NCBI RefSeq assembly: GCF_000005505.3
Contig: NC_016133.3
Coordinates: 32,326,737-32,390,736, forward strand
Origin: Brachypodium distachyon
Lineage: Eukaryota; Streptophyta; Magnoliopsida; Poales; Poaceae
DNA length: 64,000 nt
Direction: 5' to 3'
Position 1 is the first letter of the stretch. The number at the start of each line of letters is the position of its first letter. The notes beneath the pieces are model-generated. The model did no database searches, was not told the origin of the DNA, and saw nothing but the letters and a program-made list of their open reading frames with translations. Positions 12,341 to 23,765 of this stretch are shown piece after piece. A program made the position numbers and the translations under genes.

Positions 12341-13489
12341 TGCCTTCTTTTTTTGCTCTCTCATTTCTCCTAACTAATTTTGTTTTCTCCTCCTCCTCCT
12401 CCTCCTCCTCCTCTATTTTTCCCTCTCCTGTATTTTACTGTATGTTTTGCGAAATTGTCAGTGCTGAAAATAGAAAATAATTCTTGCTGTAATTAATTGT
12501 TTCCCTAGCCCTTGAATGGTCCATGCGCTCAGGCAGTCAGGCTACTAATTTTTTGCTTCTAGAGTAGTACCCTCTTAATTAGCTTCATGGAAATGCTGTG
12601 ACGGTGGTCAGTAGAGAAAAGGTATTGAAGTTACTACTATGGATAATTCACTCGGTGACTAGATTAATATCGGATTATGTGATGAAAAATGACTACGATC
12701 ATCACAGAATCCAACATATTCCTCCATGGGGATTGAGGCTGGGTAGTTTTGTAGTAGACGGGTATTTGTGCTCTCCTTCCTTTTATTACAAGCCTCCTTC
12801 CTTCTCTCTCTCTCCCGGCCCACAGTTTTCCTGCTCACATGTTCCTCCCCCCCCCCCCCCCCCCCCCCCGCGCTGCCCTGCCCTGCACTCCTCTCCCTCT
12901 CCTCTGTCCTTTCGGTTTTTAGTAGCAAACCAGTAGGGTCATTAGCTAAGGCAGGGAGGTAAAGCCACCCCTGACAGCGCAGCATCTCGTTTGTTTTTAT
13001 CTCGCACATCATCTCCTTCATCATCTTCTGCGCGCACACAACTCTTTCCTTCTCTCTCTTACTCAACATTTCTCAACTTTCACTTCTCCTTCACAGCTAT
13101 CATATTCTCGTCCTCCACCTCTCTCTCTCCTCCGTCCTCCCCCCCTATTATTTATTGCAGGCTTACCGGATGGTATCTTAATTCCTTTTTTTTCTTCTTC
13201 TTCTTCTTCCTCCTCCCATCCTCTCTCCCTTGCAGAGCAGTGCTAGTACTATTTTTTTGCCAGGTTTCTTCTTGTACTAGTGTTCCTCTCGGCCTCCTTC
13301 TTCTTCATCTCTGCCTGCCTGCCTGCCTAGCTAGTGCGTCTTCTCCCTTTCTTTCTTTTTTGCCCTCTCTCCTCCTTGTCTGTCTTTCTTTCCGGTTGTC
13401 CTGCTGGCCTTCCGTCTTTTTCACCTCCTGCTCATGTACTGATCATTCCATCACCTCCATACCCTATGCCCCAGGGGTAACACACTAGC
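12340..13489 (+). promoter_or_regulatory. Pyrimidine-rich 5' leader/promoter region of trihelix gene
   Basis: About 1.1 kb directly upstream of the trihelix start is strongly C/T-rich on the coding strand, with TCC repeats (12391-12414), a 23-base C run (12847-12869) and many CT tracts. Such CT-rich leaders are common in grass transcription-factor genes. A possible leader-intron acceptor (tttattgcag) lies near 13159. Several upstream ATGs exist, so either part of the leader is spliced out or upstream frames reduce translation. Confidence 0.5.
12847..12869 (+). repeat. Poly-C tract, 23 bases
   Basis: Uninterrupted C run in the leader region of the trihelix gene. It is likely to vary in length and is error-prone in sequencing. 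Confidence 0.9.
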
Positions 13490-16400
13490 ATGCAGCAGCA
13501 GCAGGGAGGAGGAGGAGGGCCGGGGCAGCAGTTCGGCTTGCATCCGCCGGAGATGCCGCCATTCTCGCCGGCCGGGCAGCGGATCTCGATGGCGGAGGCG
13601 CCCTCGCCCATCAGCAGCCGCCCCCCGGCCCCACCGGGTCAGCAGCAGCTCAGCAGCAACGAGCTAGCGGGCGCCGCCGCCGCCATGAGCTTCGACGAAG
13701 AGGCGCTGGCGGCCGGCGAGGAAGGCGGGGGCGGCGGCTCCGGCGGCAACCGGTGGCCGCGGCAGGAGACGCTGGTGCTGCTCAAGATCCGGTCCGACAT
13801 GGACGCCGCCTTCCGGGACGCCACCCTCAAGGGACCGCTCTGGGAAGAAGTCTCCAGGTAAATTACTCAATTTTGCATCGGCGGCGCCGGAATTCTCGTC
13901 GGTGGAATGCTGCATGAAATCTCCGCGGGCGCCGTCCGGGTCTCTCATCTTTGGTTAGGCGCCGCTTAGCTAGATGTTCAATCCCCGGCTAAAAAAACAC
14001 TTGTTTTCTTTCACGCTTTTCCTTAACTATCCCTCACGAGCACACTGACTTTTTTCCATTTTAAAATCATATCGCTCTCAATTCTCCACCTTTCCCTGAA
14101 TATTTTTTTGCCCATCGTCTCTTCGACATGAGAGATCGATAGATGGATGAATGGACCTTGGCAGGCAGCAGCACGAGCTCCAGATCCGGAAGGGGCATCA
14201 ACCCCACAGAAGATGTCGTCTGAATTTCGTGGGAAGAAAACTCTGGTTTTTATTCCCAATTTAATTTTCTTTTGCATTTTCTTCTTCTTGGGATTTACTA
14301 GGCCTGCATCCCCCTGCATGTATGCAGATGCCTTTCTTTATCTTTTTCCTCCATGGGTGCCCAAATCGAGTAAAATTCTACATGCATGCAACTTTTGTGT
14401 GAGGGTTACAGTTTGTTAGTGAGCAGTACACGATTTGTGGTGTTTGCTTGCAGTAGTGTGTGTACAACTCCATTGACGACGAGCTGAGAGCGTTTCTTTT
14501 CTTTGCTGCTGCTGCTGAATTGCTGAAGATATATGATTGTTGTTCATGGTGGTTGGCAGGAAGCTGGCGGAGGAGGGGTACCGGCGGAACGCCAAGAAGT
14601 GCAAGGAGAAGTTCGAGAACGTGCACAAGTACTACAAGCGCACCAAGGACAGCCGCGCCGGCCGCAACGACGGCAAGACCTACCGCTTCTTCCAGCAGCT
14701 CGAGGCCCTCCAAGGCGCCACGCCCGGAGCCGGGGCGTCCTCGGTCCCGCCGCCGGCCACCGCCGTGCGGGCCCCGGCCGAGCCTCCGCCGCAGCCTGTT
14801 GTTGCTGGTGCCATGCCGACGCCGATGGGCGTCGGCAATCTGAGCTTCTCGACATCCAACACGGAGGAATTCTCCGAGGACGAGGACGAGGAAGATGACT
14901 CGGACGACGAGGGCACGGACGACATGGCCGTGGTTGGGAACAAGAGGAAGCGGATGTCGTCGGACGGAGTCGCGGCGGCGGGGGGGCATAATAACAAGAA
15001 GATGATGCGCTTCTTCGAGGGGCTGATGCGGCAGGTGATGGAGCGGCAGGAGGCGATGCAGCAGCGGTTCCTGGAGGCCATCGAGAAGCGGGAGCAGGAC
15101 CGGATGATCCGGGAGGAGGCCTGGCGGCGGCAGGAGATGGCCCGCCTCGCCCGCGAGCAGGAGACCCTCGCCCAGGAGCGCGCCATGGCCGCCTCCCGCG
15201 ACGCCGCCGTGCTCGGCTTCATCCAGAAGATCACGGGCCAGTCCGTCCCCATGCCCATGGCGCCGCCGCCGCCCTCCATCGCCTTCATGCCGCCACCGCC
15301 GGCGGGGTCCCACCCCACGCCCATCTCCTTCTCCGCCGCGCCGCCATCGTCGTCCCAATCGCCGGCCACGCAGGCCTCGCCGCGGCCGCAGAAGCCGCCA
15401 ATGCCGCTGCCCACGCCGGCGCCGCAGAAGACGCCGGTGCCGGCCACACCGCCGCCGCAGCAGCAGAGCGGCGGCATGGAGATGGTGGTCTCGGCGCCGG
15501 CGGGCGGGGAGCTGCAGCTGCACGACGGCGGGTCGGGGTCGGCTTCGTCTTCGAGGTGGCCCAAGGCGGAGGTGCACGCGCTGATCCAGCTGCGGAGCAA
15601 CCTGGACACGCGGTACCAGGAGGCCGGGCCGAAAGGGCCGCTGTGGGAGGAGATCTCGGCGGGGATGAGGCGGATGGGGTACAGCCGGAGCTCCAAGCGG
15701 TGCAAGGAGAAGTGGGAGAACATCAACAAGTACTTCAAGAAGGTCAAGGAGAGCAACAAGAAGCGGCCCGAGGACTCCAAGACCTGCCCCTACTTCCACC
15801 AGCTCGAGGCGCTCTACCGCAACAAGCAGCAAGCCGCGCTCACCTCGCCATCCGCCGCCGCGGCGCCCTTGCCGGCCCTTGCAGCTCCCCCGCCGCCGGA
15901 GCCGTTCACCGTCGCGGCGCCCATCTCGCAGACGCCGCCGACGACGACGCACGCCTTGCAGCAGCCGGCCGCGGCGAAGAACGGCGCGGGCAACGGGCAC
16001 GGGAACGGGAACGGCAGCGGCGTCGCAGCCTGCTCAGAAGGAGGCAGCGTCTCGGCCGGTGGAATGCAGGCAAGCAACGGGTTCTTCGGCGAAGCCGGCG
16101 TGGCGGCGAAGAAGGTAATCAATTAAAATCCACTCTTTACAGTTTACACACACACACACACACACACACATGTGCGTGCGTGCATTCTCGATGTGGCCGT
16201 AGCCAATTGGCACGCAACGTACATGTGGTACCTCATTTCATCACATCCCTCCCTGGTATGCTGCTGCTGTTCGTTTCCGTGATCCAATGCTGATTGCATA
16301 ACGCTGCGCATTTAAAGCCAGAAGGCATGATGAAGGAGACGATCATGGAGCAGAGGCAGCAGGCACAGGCGGCCCCGATCAGCAGCAGCTACAACAACCG

Positions 16401-16704
16401 AGCCGGCGTCGTCGACAGCGACAACAGCATGGACGACGAAGACGACTACGACGACGAAGACGAGGAGGACGACGATGACGACGACGTGGACGGGAACAAA
16501 ATGCAGTACGAGATCCAGTTCCAGAGCCAGCAGCACCACCAGCTTCATCAACAGCACCACCAGCACAACAACCACAACGTCGTCAGGCCGAACGCCGGCG
16601 CGGCCGGCGGCGGCAACCAGCCAGGCGCCGCTGCTCCTCCCAGCGCGGCATCGGCGGCGGCCGCGACGACGACGGCCGGGTCTTTCCTGGGCATGGTCCA
16701 GTAG
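13490..16704 (+). CDS. Trihelix transcription factor, GT-2/GTL1-like (3 coding exons)
   Basis: This is a nuclear DNA-binding protein of the GT-2 clade, which binds GT elements and controls growth, trichome or stomatal and stress genes. Exons are 13490-13857, 14560-16114 and 16318-16704, giving 769 residues. Two trihelix domains are visible: residues ~87-172 (RWPRQETLVLL ... KCKEKFENVHKYYKRTK) and ~455-545 (RWPKAEVHALIQLR ... RCKEKWENINKYFKKVKE). Each ends in the extra YRFFQQLEAL / CPYFHQLEAL helix. Between them lie an acidic patch (EDEDEEDDSDDEGTDD), a KRKR nuclear signal and a long charged coiled coil (GLMRQVMERQEAMQQ ... FIQKITG) typical of GTL1-type proteins. Exon 3 has a second Asp-rich stretch and poly-His/Gln. 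Intron 1 cuts the first domain after its VSR. The exon 3 acceptor was picked to keep frame and is the weakest junction. The ATG is the first long in-frame start before the domain. The two-domain call is firm; the exact subfamily member is not. Confidence 0.93.
16146..16170 (+). repeat. (CA)n microsatellite in trihelix intron 2
   Basis: An alternating AC run just downstream of the exon 2 donor at 16115. It is followed by TGTGCGTGCG, so the tract can pair with itself weakly. Confidence 0.9.
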
Positions 16705-17110
16705 ACCCACCCATCCTTCGGCCATATGATTCACTCTCCCCGGTGATATATCGACTCTTTCTTTTCTTTGCCCATACCTCCCTTCCCCAGTCAATTAATT
16801 CAATCAATGGCTTCTTCTTCTTCTTCTTCTTCTTCTTCTTCTTCTTCTTCTTCTTCTTCTTCTTCTTCTTCTTTCTTTCTTCTTCTTCTTCAGTTCCTCT
16901 TCAATCCCTCCTACCTCTTTCTTTCTTGTACCATCTGTATCTACCTACATGTCGCCTCCATGCCCCCGTCCATATCTCCACACCTCGACACCTAAAACCT
17001 CAAGAGCTCTCCTCCTCCTCCGATCCAAGCTCCGGCACTCCTCATGCACGTAGCAACGCGAGATGACATGTCCATGTCAGAATCATTTCGCCATGCATGC
17101 GCATCGTCGT
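16705..17110 (+). other. 3' untranslated region of the trihelix gene, with (TTC)n array
   Basis: The region after the TAG at 16702-16704 contains a long (TTC)n run and then CT-rich text. A (TTC)n stretch copied in the transcript would be a polypyrimidine tract. No single poly(A) signal stands out. Confidence 0.45.
16811..16891 (+). repeat. (TTC)n microsatellite, about 80 bp
   Basis: A near-perfect trinucleotide array with two TTTC slips, 107 bp downstream of the trihelix stop codon. Confidence 0.95.
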
Positions 17111-20100
17111 TGTTGCTACCCCGAGACATATATATATCCTTCTCCCCGTCGTCCCAGATTTATACACCCAGTGTAGCTATGCTGCATTCGTTTCTTGATT
17201 CGTTACCGTGATTACTACAGTGGTTTTATTCGCACTCTCTTGTCACAGTAAAAAAAATGGTGGCCGGTCTGGTTATTTATTGATTTGTTGTGGTAATTAA
17301 TAAGAACACCTTCCTGCTGTGGTGGTTCATCACTGAGAAGGTTAATTGAGTTGGTGCCGTCAAAAGATCAGCGGTAATAAGCTAAATCGAATGAGCTCTC
17401 GCGGTGAACTTTTTTTGAAGAGAAGACTATGCATGTAGTGTGGTGCACGTGCCTCTGTTTACTTCGGTAAATTTTTGGTGCATGAGGATACTGCTCTACA
17501 GTACGGTACTATATGTTGCAAGGGAGCAGTGAAAAAAAAAAGAGAATTAAGTATGGTACTCGCAGGCGTTGAGGAAGAAGGTGCTGGAGACATGAGGATC
17601 TTTTTTTTTCCTTTCCATTGTTTCATCGTTTTCTCTATATATATTTTGAGGTTACATAAATTAATTGTCCATTATGTATTACCGAAGGGTTTTTTCTTAC
17701 CCCAACTGTTTCTCTTACTGAATTTTACAGTGTATACTTGGGACATATTATATGTTAAATTCTTGCAATATTCTTGTGCCGGCATTCTTCTAAGTATGAG
17801 GCCTTTTATATGCTCTTGGTGTCTGCTGTGTTTTTTTAATATGCAGGTTTGAAGTTACCTTCACTTCTGATTATATGCTCTAGGATCCAATGCTTAAATT
17901 ATTGCAAGCTTCAGGTTTTAGATCCCATAAGGATCTCTTGCAATATTAATAGTTACCACATGCCAAGATTTGTTAAGTCTTGCAGAGGGATGGTCCTCAC
18001 ATGCAAAGCCACATAAGTATAATACCAATGTAATAGAAAGAGGGAAAGATACAAAAAATAATCTTACAACAGTAAATTCTTCAAATGACTATGCTACAGT
18101 TGTGTGTAAGTACCATCTCCAAACTACCATAGGAACAAGTGATTGCAGACGATTCCCAAGCCCTATCAAGTTTATTTTTTAATATGTTTTTCAATCTTTA
18201 GATCTGAGATGTTACAATCCAGACCCACAGTGATTAATGGTGGAGATTATTTAGCCTATATGGACGAACATGGTTGCTTCTTGTCCTTCTATTTTAATTA
18301 TATATATATAATAGATATCACCACTTTGAAAAAACGAAATTTTAAATAACAACATTGAAATTTTTCTAAAATTGTTATGAAGTTGGTCCAACTAAAGAGT
18401 AGCCCCCCCCACCCCCCCAACAATTTTGTTTCTTGGGCATGAGTGTTATGTACCGTTACATGACGTTAAAAGCTGGGAGTAAGCGGCGATAGATGTTGTG
18501 TGAAAGGATTAAGCGTCATGGTAACTTTTTAGGAAATAATGTATTGGCAAGCACAACAGAAAGTGTAGGAGTGCACATTTCAAAGATTTAACTTTGACAA
18601 AGATTTGTGCACTATGCATGGATTAGTTCATACAGTACTAATACCAAAAAAATCCTTTTGGATGCCAATGTAAATATAGTTATTTTAATTTGCATCACAA
18701 AAAGTATGTACGTGTGAACTAATTTTAAACCAAAATTATTTAAATGTTTGCGTCCTATATTTTAGAACAGAGGGAAAATATATATAGGATCAAGTTGGAG
18801 GGACTATTGTCATTGAGGAGAAAGATCGATGATGATGTCATATTTAGTCAGGAGATGATAGAATGGGATGGCTTGCGGGGATAGTAAGGGAGGGAGAAAA
18901 GACGATGGAATAGTTTGAAACTAATAATATAACTATCTCTTACTATTGAGAGGACATTCCCTACCATGATGCATGGACCCCCAAAATTCTAAGTGACCTA
19001 GGTAGAAATAAGTCAACACGGTGAAACTAAACTCCCAAACTGTGATTCTTGGTGGCTACCATGGAAATAGTCTGTTCAACCAGCTTGGATGGCATGCTAA
19101 TTTTAGGCTTATTGATGCACGAGTTGTTATCCACTCGAAGGTTGTCATGTTGAATGTTTTGTTTTCCATTTTTTTATGACAGACTGCAATAATATAATGA
19201 TTGTGTACATCAGTTACCGACTGCAATAATGTAGGCCGGCAAGATGCTCTCCTCCTTCCATTTTTTGGGAAAAGAATCCTACTCTGTACTTGTTTGCTTA
19301 GCAAGATTCCCAAAAGGCGGAAAAATTAATATGGAAACCGTGGAAATTAATTAGGTGTGTCCTGTTGCTTTCTACAGAAACTGAAAACACATGGCAAGTA
19401 AACACACCGTATAAGTAATCTTTGGACCACGCAAATTAAATCAGAGAGCCTGGCCTTATAATCCAATCTTAAGAATATCTTTGCGCGCAGCACACAAATT
19501 AATCCTCACCAAAATCACAAAAAGCTTCTCACTCGTCCGATGGCGCTCAAAAAACTGGCTCCTAGTACCGTCTGCATGATCGAGATGCCCCATTTTCGGA
19601 CGCCTCGGAGTTAGTGCCAGGTGGTCTATAGAATACTGATCCATTTGGCAAGCATACAAAATTAGTTTCGGGTCAGGGCTGCAGGCAGGGCAGGCGAGAT
19701 GGGGATCCGTATAAAAACGGTTGAAGCGTGGGGTGGCGTGCCTCCCTGCCATAAAAAGTTAAGAGAGATAGGTGCCGCTGTGGGATCGATGCCATTCCGG
19801 TTTGGAGTATTTTGTTGCTGGGACAACGTGGAGGCTCGCCATGGCACGCGCTTCTTGCGCAATTTTTTCTTTCTCGCAGACTCGCAGTTTGTTGCACATA
19901 TCGTCAGCTTGAGGAGACGTGTACACTAGCCAAAATGCAACATTTCCACCGTCATAAGTTGGATTGGATGCAAACCACCACACGCACATATTGCGTGTTT
20001 CTTGTGTGCATGGGACAGGAACTTCACCATTAGACCTCTCTTTTTCTTTCTTTTCCAAAATAAAAAAAACGTTGCTACTACGAGACAGCTATATGGCTTT

Positions 20101-23100
20101 GATCTTAGCCTGGGCAATTAGCATGAGAAGGGAGAGTTGGCTCTACTTTCTTCTACCCCCTGCAGGCTGCATGATGCACATGGGAAGGTGAGAATGGTTA
20201 AAAGAATAAATAAAGGGAGAGTAAGGAAAACTGAGACACATGTCTAGAGGAGCCCACATTGCCATCTAGCGCGCCCCACTTTTCTTCTTTTCACCACTGC
20301 CCTTTTTACCCTGCCTTGCATGGAGTAACTCACATGCTCCATGAGCAGGGGGAGGGGGTGGACCAATTCAATTGCCACCCTGTATATACTTTTACAGCTG
20401 TACTACTCCACTGTAAAAAAAGATAGCCAAGGCGCAACGTTAAATTCACTTGCATGGAGACGTTCAAATTCTAGCAAAGATGAGTTAGTTATTCTCTTAC
20501 CTGGGTGGAGAAGTAAACCAATTAATCTGCAACAGGCCCATATACACGCTGATCAAGTTGTGCTGTGCTGTACTGTGCATGCAACAGCAAAGCAAACTCT
20601 CGTGCCTGCATGCAGAGCGGCTAGCCGCAGAAGATTCTTTTGGTGTCTGAGAAAGAGCTCAGAGAAGGACGTTCGCCCGTCCAGGTAAAAGGTACTACTA
20701 CAAGGTTGTAGAAAGGTGAAAAAGAAAAGAAAGGAGAGAGGTGGACACAGAATGAATAAATTCACTGGGCCGGCAGCATGTGCGGTGACTCCACGGTTCA
20801 CGAGGTGCTGTCACTGGAGGGCGGGACAGTACTGGAAAACCTTCGCTAGGTCAACACCCGGTGTTACAAAGGGGTTTCAGCTTCCATTCACATATTTTCT
20901 GAGATCCAAATATGCCATTTTGAAACTCACGATTTGAATATATCCACGTGAACTTAAAAGTTTCGGCAAAATCTCATGCGTTCCAAGAACACATGTGAAT
21001 TATGATCAGTTTACAGATGCTTGTACACATAATATAAAAAATGAATAATTTCATTGGATGGAGTTAAAACGGTTGGGATGTTGTCGGCTTGGAAATAAGT
21101 TTTTTTTTTACTGACCTAGAAGTAGATATATAGAGATGCATCGATGTAAATACCCATGACACAAAATGGGTTTAACCCCACTTGTCTAACCGATGAGCTG
21201 CAAGACTACTAGAAAACTAGCATTTGCCGACAGTATTGTACTTGGAGAAATATGAAAATGCAACTAGCTACTCTAACATATATGAATACAACAAACATCG
21301 TCACATGCATCGTCGTCATCCTCGATCACATCTATGCATGCAACAGTGTGCCTTCGGTGCCTTATGTCTGGTTGCCATTTCTGTTGTCTGCGTAGCTTTA
21401 ATAGTGTGCTGATTAGGTGGAGGGCGCCGGGGCACGTACGGCAGCCAGCGGGAAGAGGCCGGGGGAAAAGACCTGAAATGCCTGCAGCACTTACATTCGA
21501 TCGTCCGCGCACGCCCTCAAGCGCTAGCTTGTCAGGAGGTTTACTCATCGATCTGCTCGCTAAGGAGCAATTAATTGTTCGGCCTGGTTAGACGACGTAC
21601 GACATTCGTTGGATGTTGACTACATTAACCTCCCAAATGACACAAAAAATACTCCATCTTTTATCATCTATCCAAAGAGTAGGCCGGCGGACCCATGGCA
21701 TATTCTACAGCACTAATGCTAAAAGCCCCAGCATTCGAAACAATGCCCTTAGTTATTTTCCATTGCAAATCTAGACCCACATCGATCACATATCTTTGTT
21801 GTGGAATGTTAATGAACTGGTGCCCGTTTACCGAAAAACTGGAATGCACACACTTTGTTTCTATCTTTGGTAATTTCCTATTTGATATTCCTGCAACCTA
21901 TGGTAAATTTTTTGGGTCCTAAACCCTTTTCGCACATGAATCCTTAGGTAAAAATGTCTTTTAATTACCATCTTATAAATAGATGGGATCGTCCATCTTG
22001 CCACTCATTTGAAAACTTCAATGCGTCACTACTTTTAAACAAAATGCCCTAACTGAAAAACATTTTCAACATCCATTGTGTTTGCCTCGAACTGGATTTT
22101 GATTGAATATGTTCCGAATGACCTCTTTTACTAGCTAGTACATTTTTTTAAGGTACATTTTTGTACTAGTTTGTACTGCGTTGGTTCCGATGACACTATC
22201 GCATTTAAACTAATTCATTTCTACAACATTTCTGCATTGTTTCCTACAGTACTGTACAATGCTAGCTTTTCTGCACCAGGTCTCTTTGCTACACTGGTTC
22301 CTGTTGCATTTTGCACTGGTTCCTATTGAGTTTTTGCTAGTCGATTTTTTTGGGGGTGTGGGGGCAAAGAGAAAAAAAAAAGGACCAGTATTCGTGAGCA
22401 CTACCTAAGTATATGAGCACGCTAGTGCTACTGTGAGAAAGTGTTTACTAGGATCTACTAGTAAACGTTTACTCCCTAGTAGCTCCCTTTTTATTTTGCT
22501 TATACAGCTTAAAGTGGGATAACTGTCACACATTTCTATGAAAAGTATTATCCGTGCAAATTGAATTTGTGCAGCATTTCTTCATAGACATGCATATACA
22601 CATGGAATTTATTTTTGCATTCCTTGGTGGTCTCTATGTTGGGTAATGCCATTTAATTAATCTATGGACTGTTTAGTCAGAGTCATGGTTGTAGTTACCC
22701 TTCATGACTTTAGTTATACCAAATGTCACGTTCTGATTAATGCCACACTGTTGAAAATGACATCCATTAATTTCAGCACCAGTATGGTTCTGTCGAAAGA
22801 AAATCCTAATTACTCATCTAATCACTCCATTGCTGCAAACAATGGTTAAATTTTTAGTACGCCCAATACAACAAGAAAGTGACAGGGTTCTCCGTGTACT
22901 ACATAGGAGTTATTTACCTAATATTCCAATTTGACAGGCATTAACCATATTTTAGAATAATATGCAAACGAAATTCAATGAACATCTAGTTAGAACACCT
23001 CCATACGTGCTATATATGTCGGTGCAATCCAAGGGTAACTATAAATAAATATTGTCCTTGTAACAAAGGAGGTTATAAATGGGGAGGCATCAACTATCCT

Positions 23101-23367
23101 AGGCTCTAGGATGACAAACCGGTAAAGAGAAAAAGGCATCTCCCTTAGTGCTAGAAAAGGTGATGGTAAAATGATTGGGTCGCAGCTCAAATGATAAGAT
23201 CAAAGAGAAGCTAGCGTCTGGAAGCCGTACAAGTATGCAAAGCTAAATTAGTAGCACTAATCAACGGCTTAACATGCCGCCTGATAGCGACATCATGATG
23301 TGCTAGTTTCTTTTCATCCCTTATATGTGTCGTGTCCATTTACATTTCTCTGACTTATTAACAACTA
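17111..23367. other. Long spacer, no gene supported
   Basis: AT-rich DNA. The longest open frame (17475-17852, 125 codons) is hydrophobic and rich in Phe/Leu, as expected for translated T-rich spacer, and shows no known motif. Partial Stowaway-like ends occur near 18760 (tattttagaacagaggga) without a partner. A C-rich run (ccccccccaccccccc) lies near 18404. No RNA gene was recognised. Confidence 0.5.
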
Positions 23368-23486
23368 TTCCCTCCGTCTCATAATTCTTGTCGAAATATT
23401 ACATGTATAGTATCTAGACGTTTTATAGAAAATAGATACATTCATATTTGGACAAATTTGAAACAAGAATTATGAAACGGAGAGAG
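23368..23486. mobile_element. Stowaway MITE
   Basis: Ends TTCCCTCCGTCTCATAATTC and GAATTATGAAACGGAGAGAG are inverted repeats, flanked by TA at 23366-23367 and 23487-23488. The element is 119 bp long with no coding potential. Confidence 0.85.
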
Positions 23487-23650
23487 TAGTAATAATTTAA
23501 AAATTACTACTCCATATAAAAACCGCATATAAGAAGAAAAAATAAACTCTGGAAAGCTGCGGCAATTCCAGTACCTTTTCCACTGAAGCACGGCTGAAGC
23601 AGATAAATAAAAAGAGGGGTAATAATATTACTTTTTCCTCAAAAAATATA

Positions 23651-23765
23651 CTCCCTCTGTCCATGTCTCAAGTTTGTCAAATTTTGAATGTATCTAAACA
23701 TGATTTAGTGTATAGATACATTTAAATTTAGTCCAAATTAAGACATCCTTTGTTGACGGAGGGAG
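23651..23765. mobile_element. Stowaway MITE, right flank degenerate
   Basis: The left end CTCCCTCTGTCCATGTCTCA follows TA. The right end reads ...TTGTTGACGGAGGGAG but is followed by CA instead of TA. Internal TGTATCTAAACA / TGTATAGATACA text matches the usual Stowaway core. It lies 164 bp from the preceding MITE. Confidence 0.75.

Noticed and set aside
14378..16000. A 540-codon open frame on the minus strand
   Set aside because: It is the complement of trihelix exon 2 and stays open because of its extreme GC content. Its translation is Arg/Leu/Gly-rich low complexity, while the plus strand has two conserved DNA-binding domains.
17475..17852. A 125-codon frame downstream of the trihelix gene
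   Set aside because: It is hydrophobic Phe/Leu-rich translation of T-rich spacer, with no motif and no coding-type composition.
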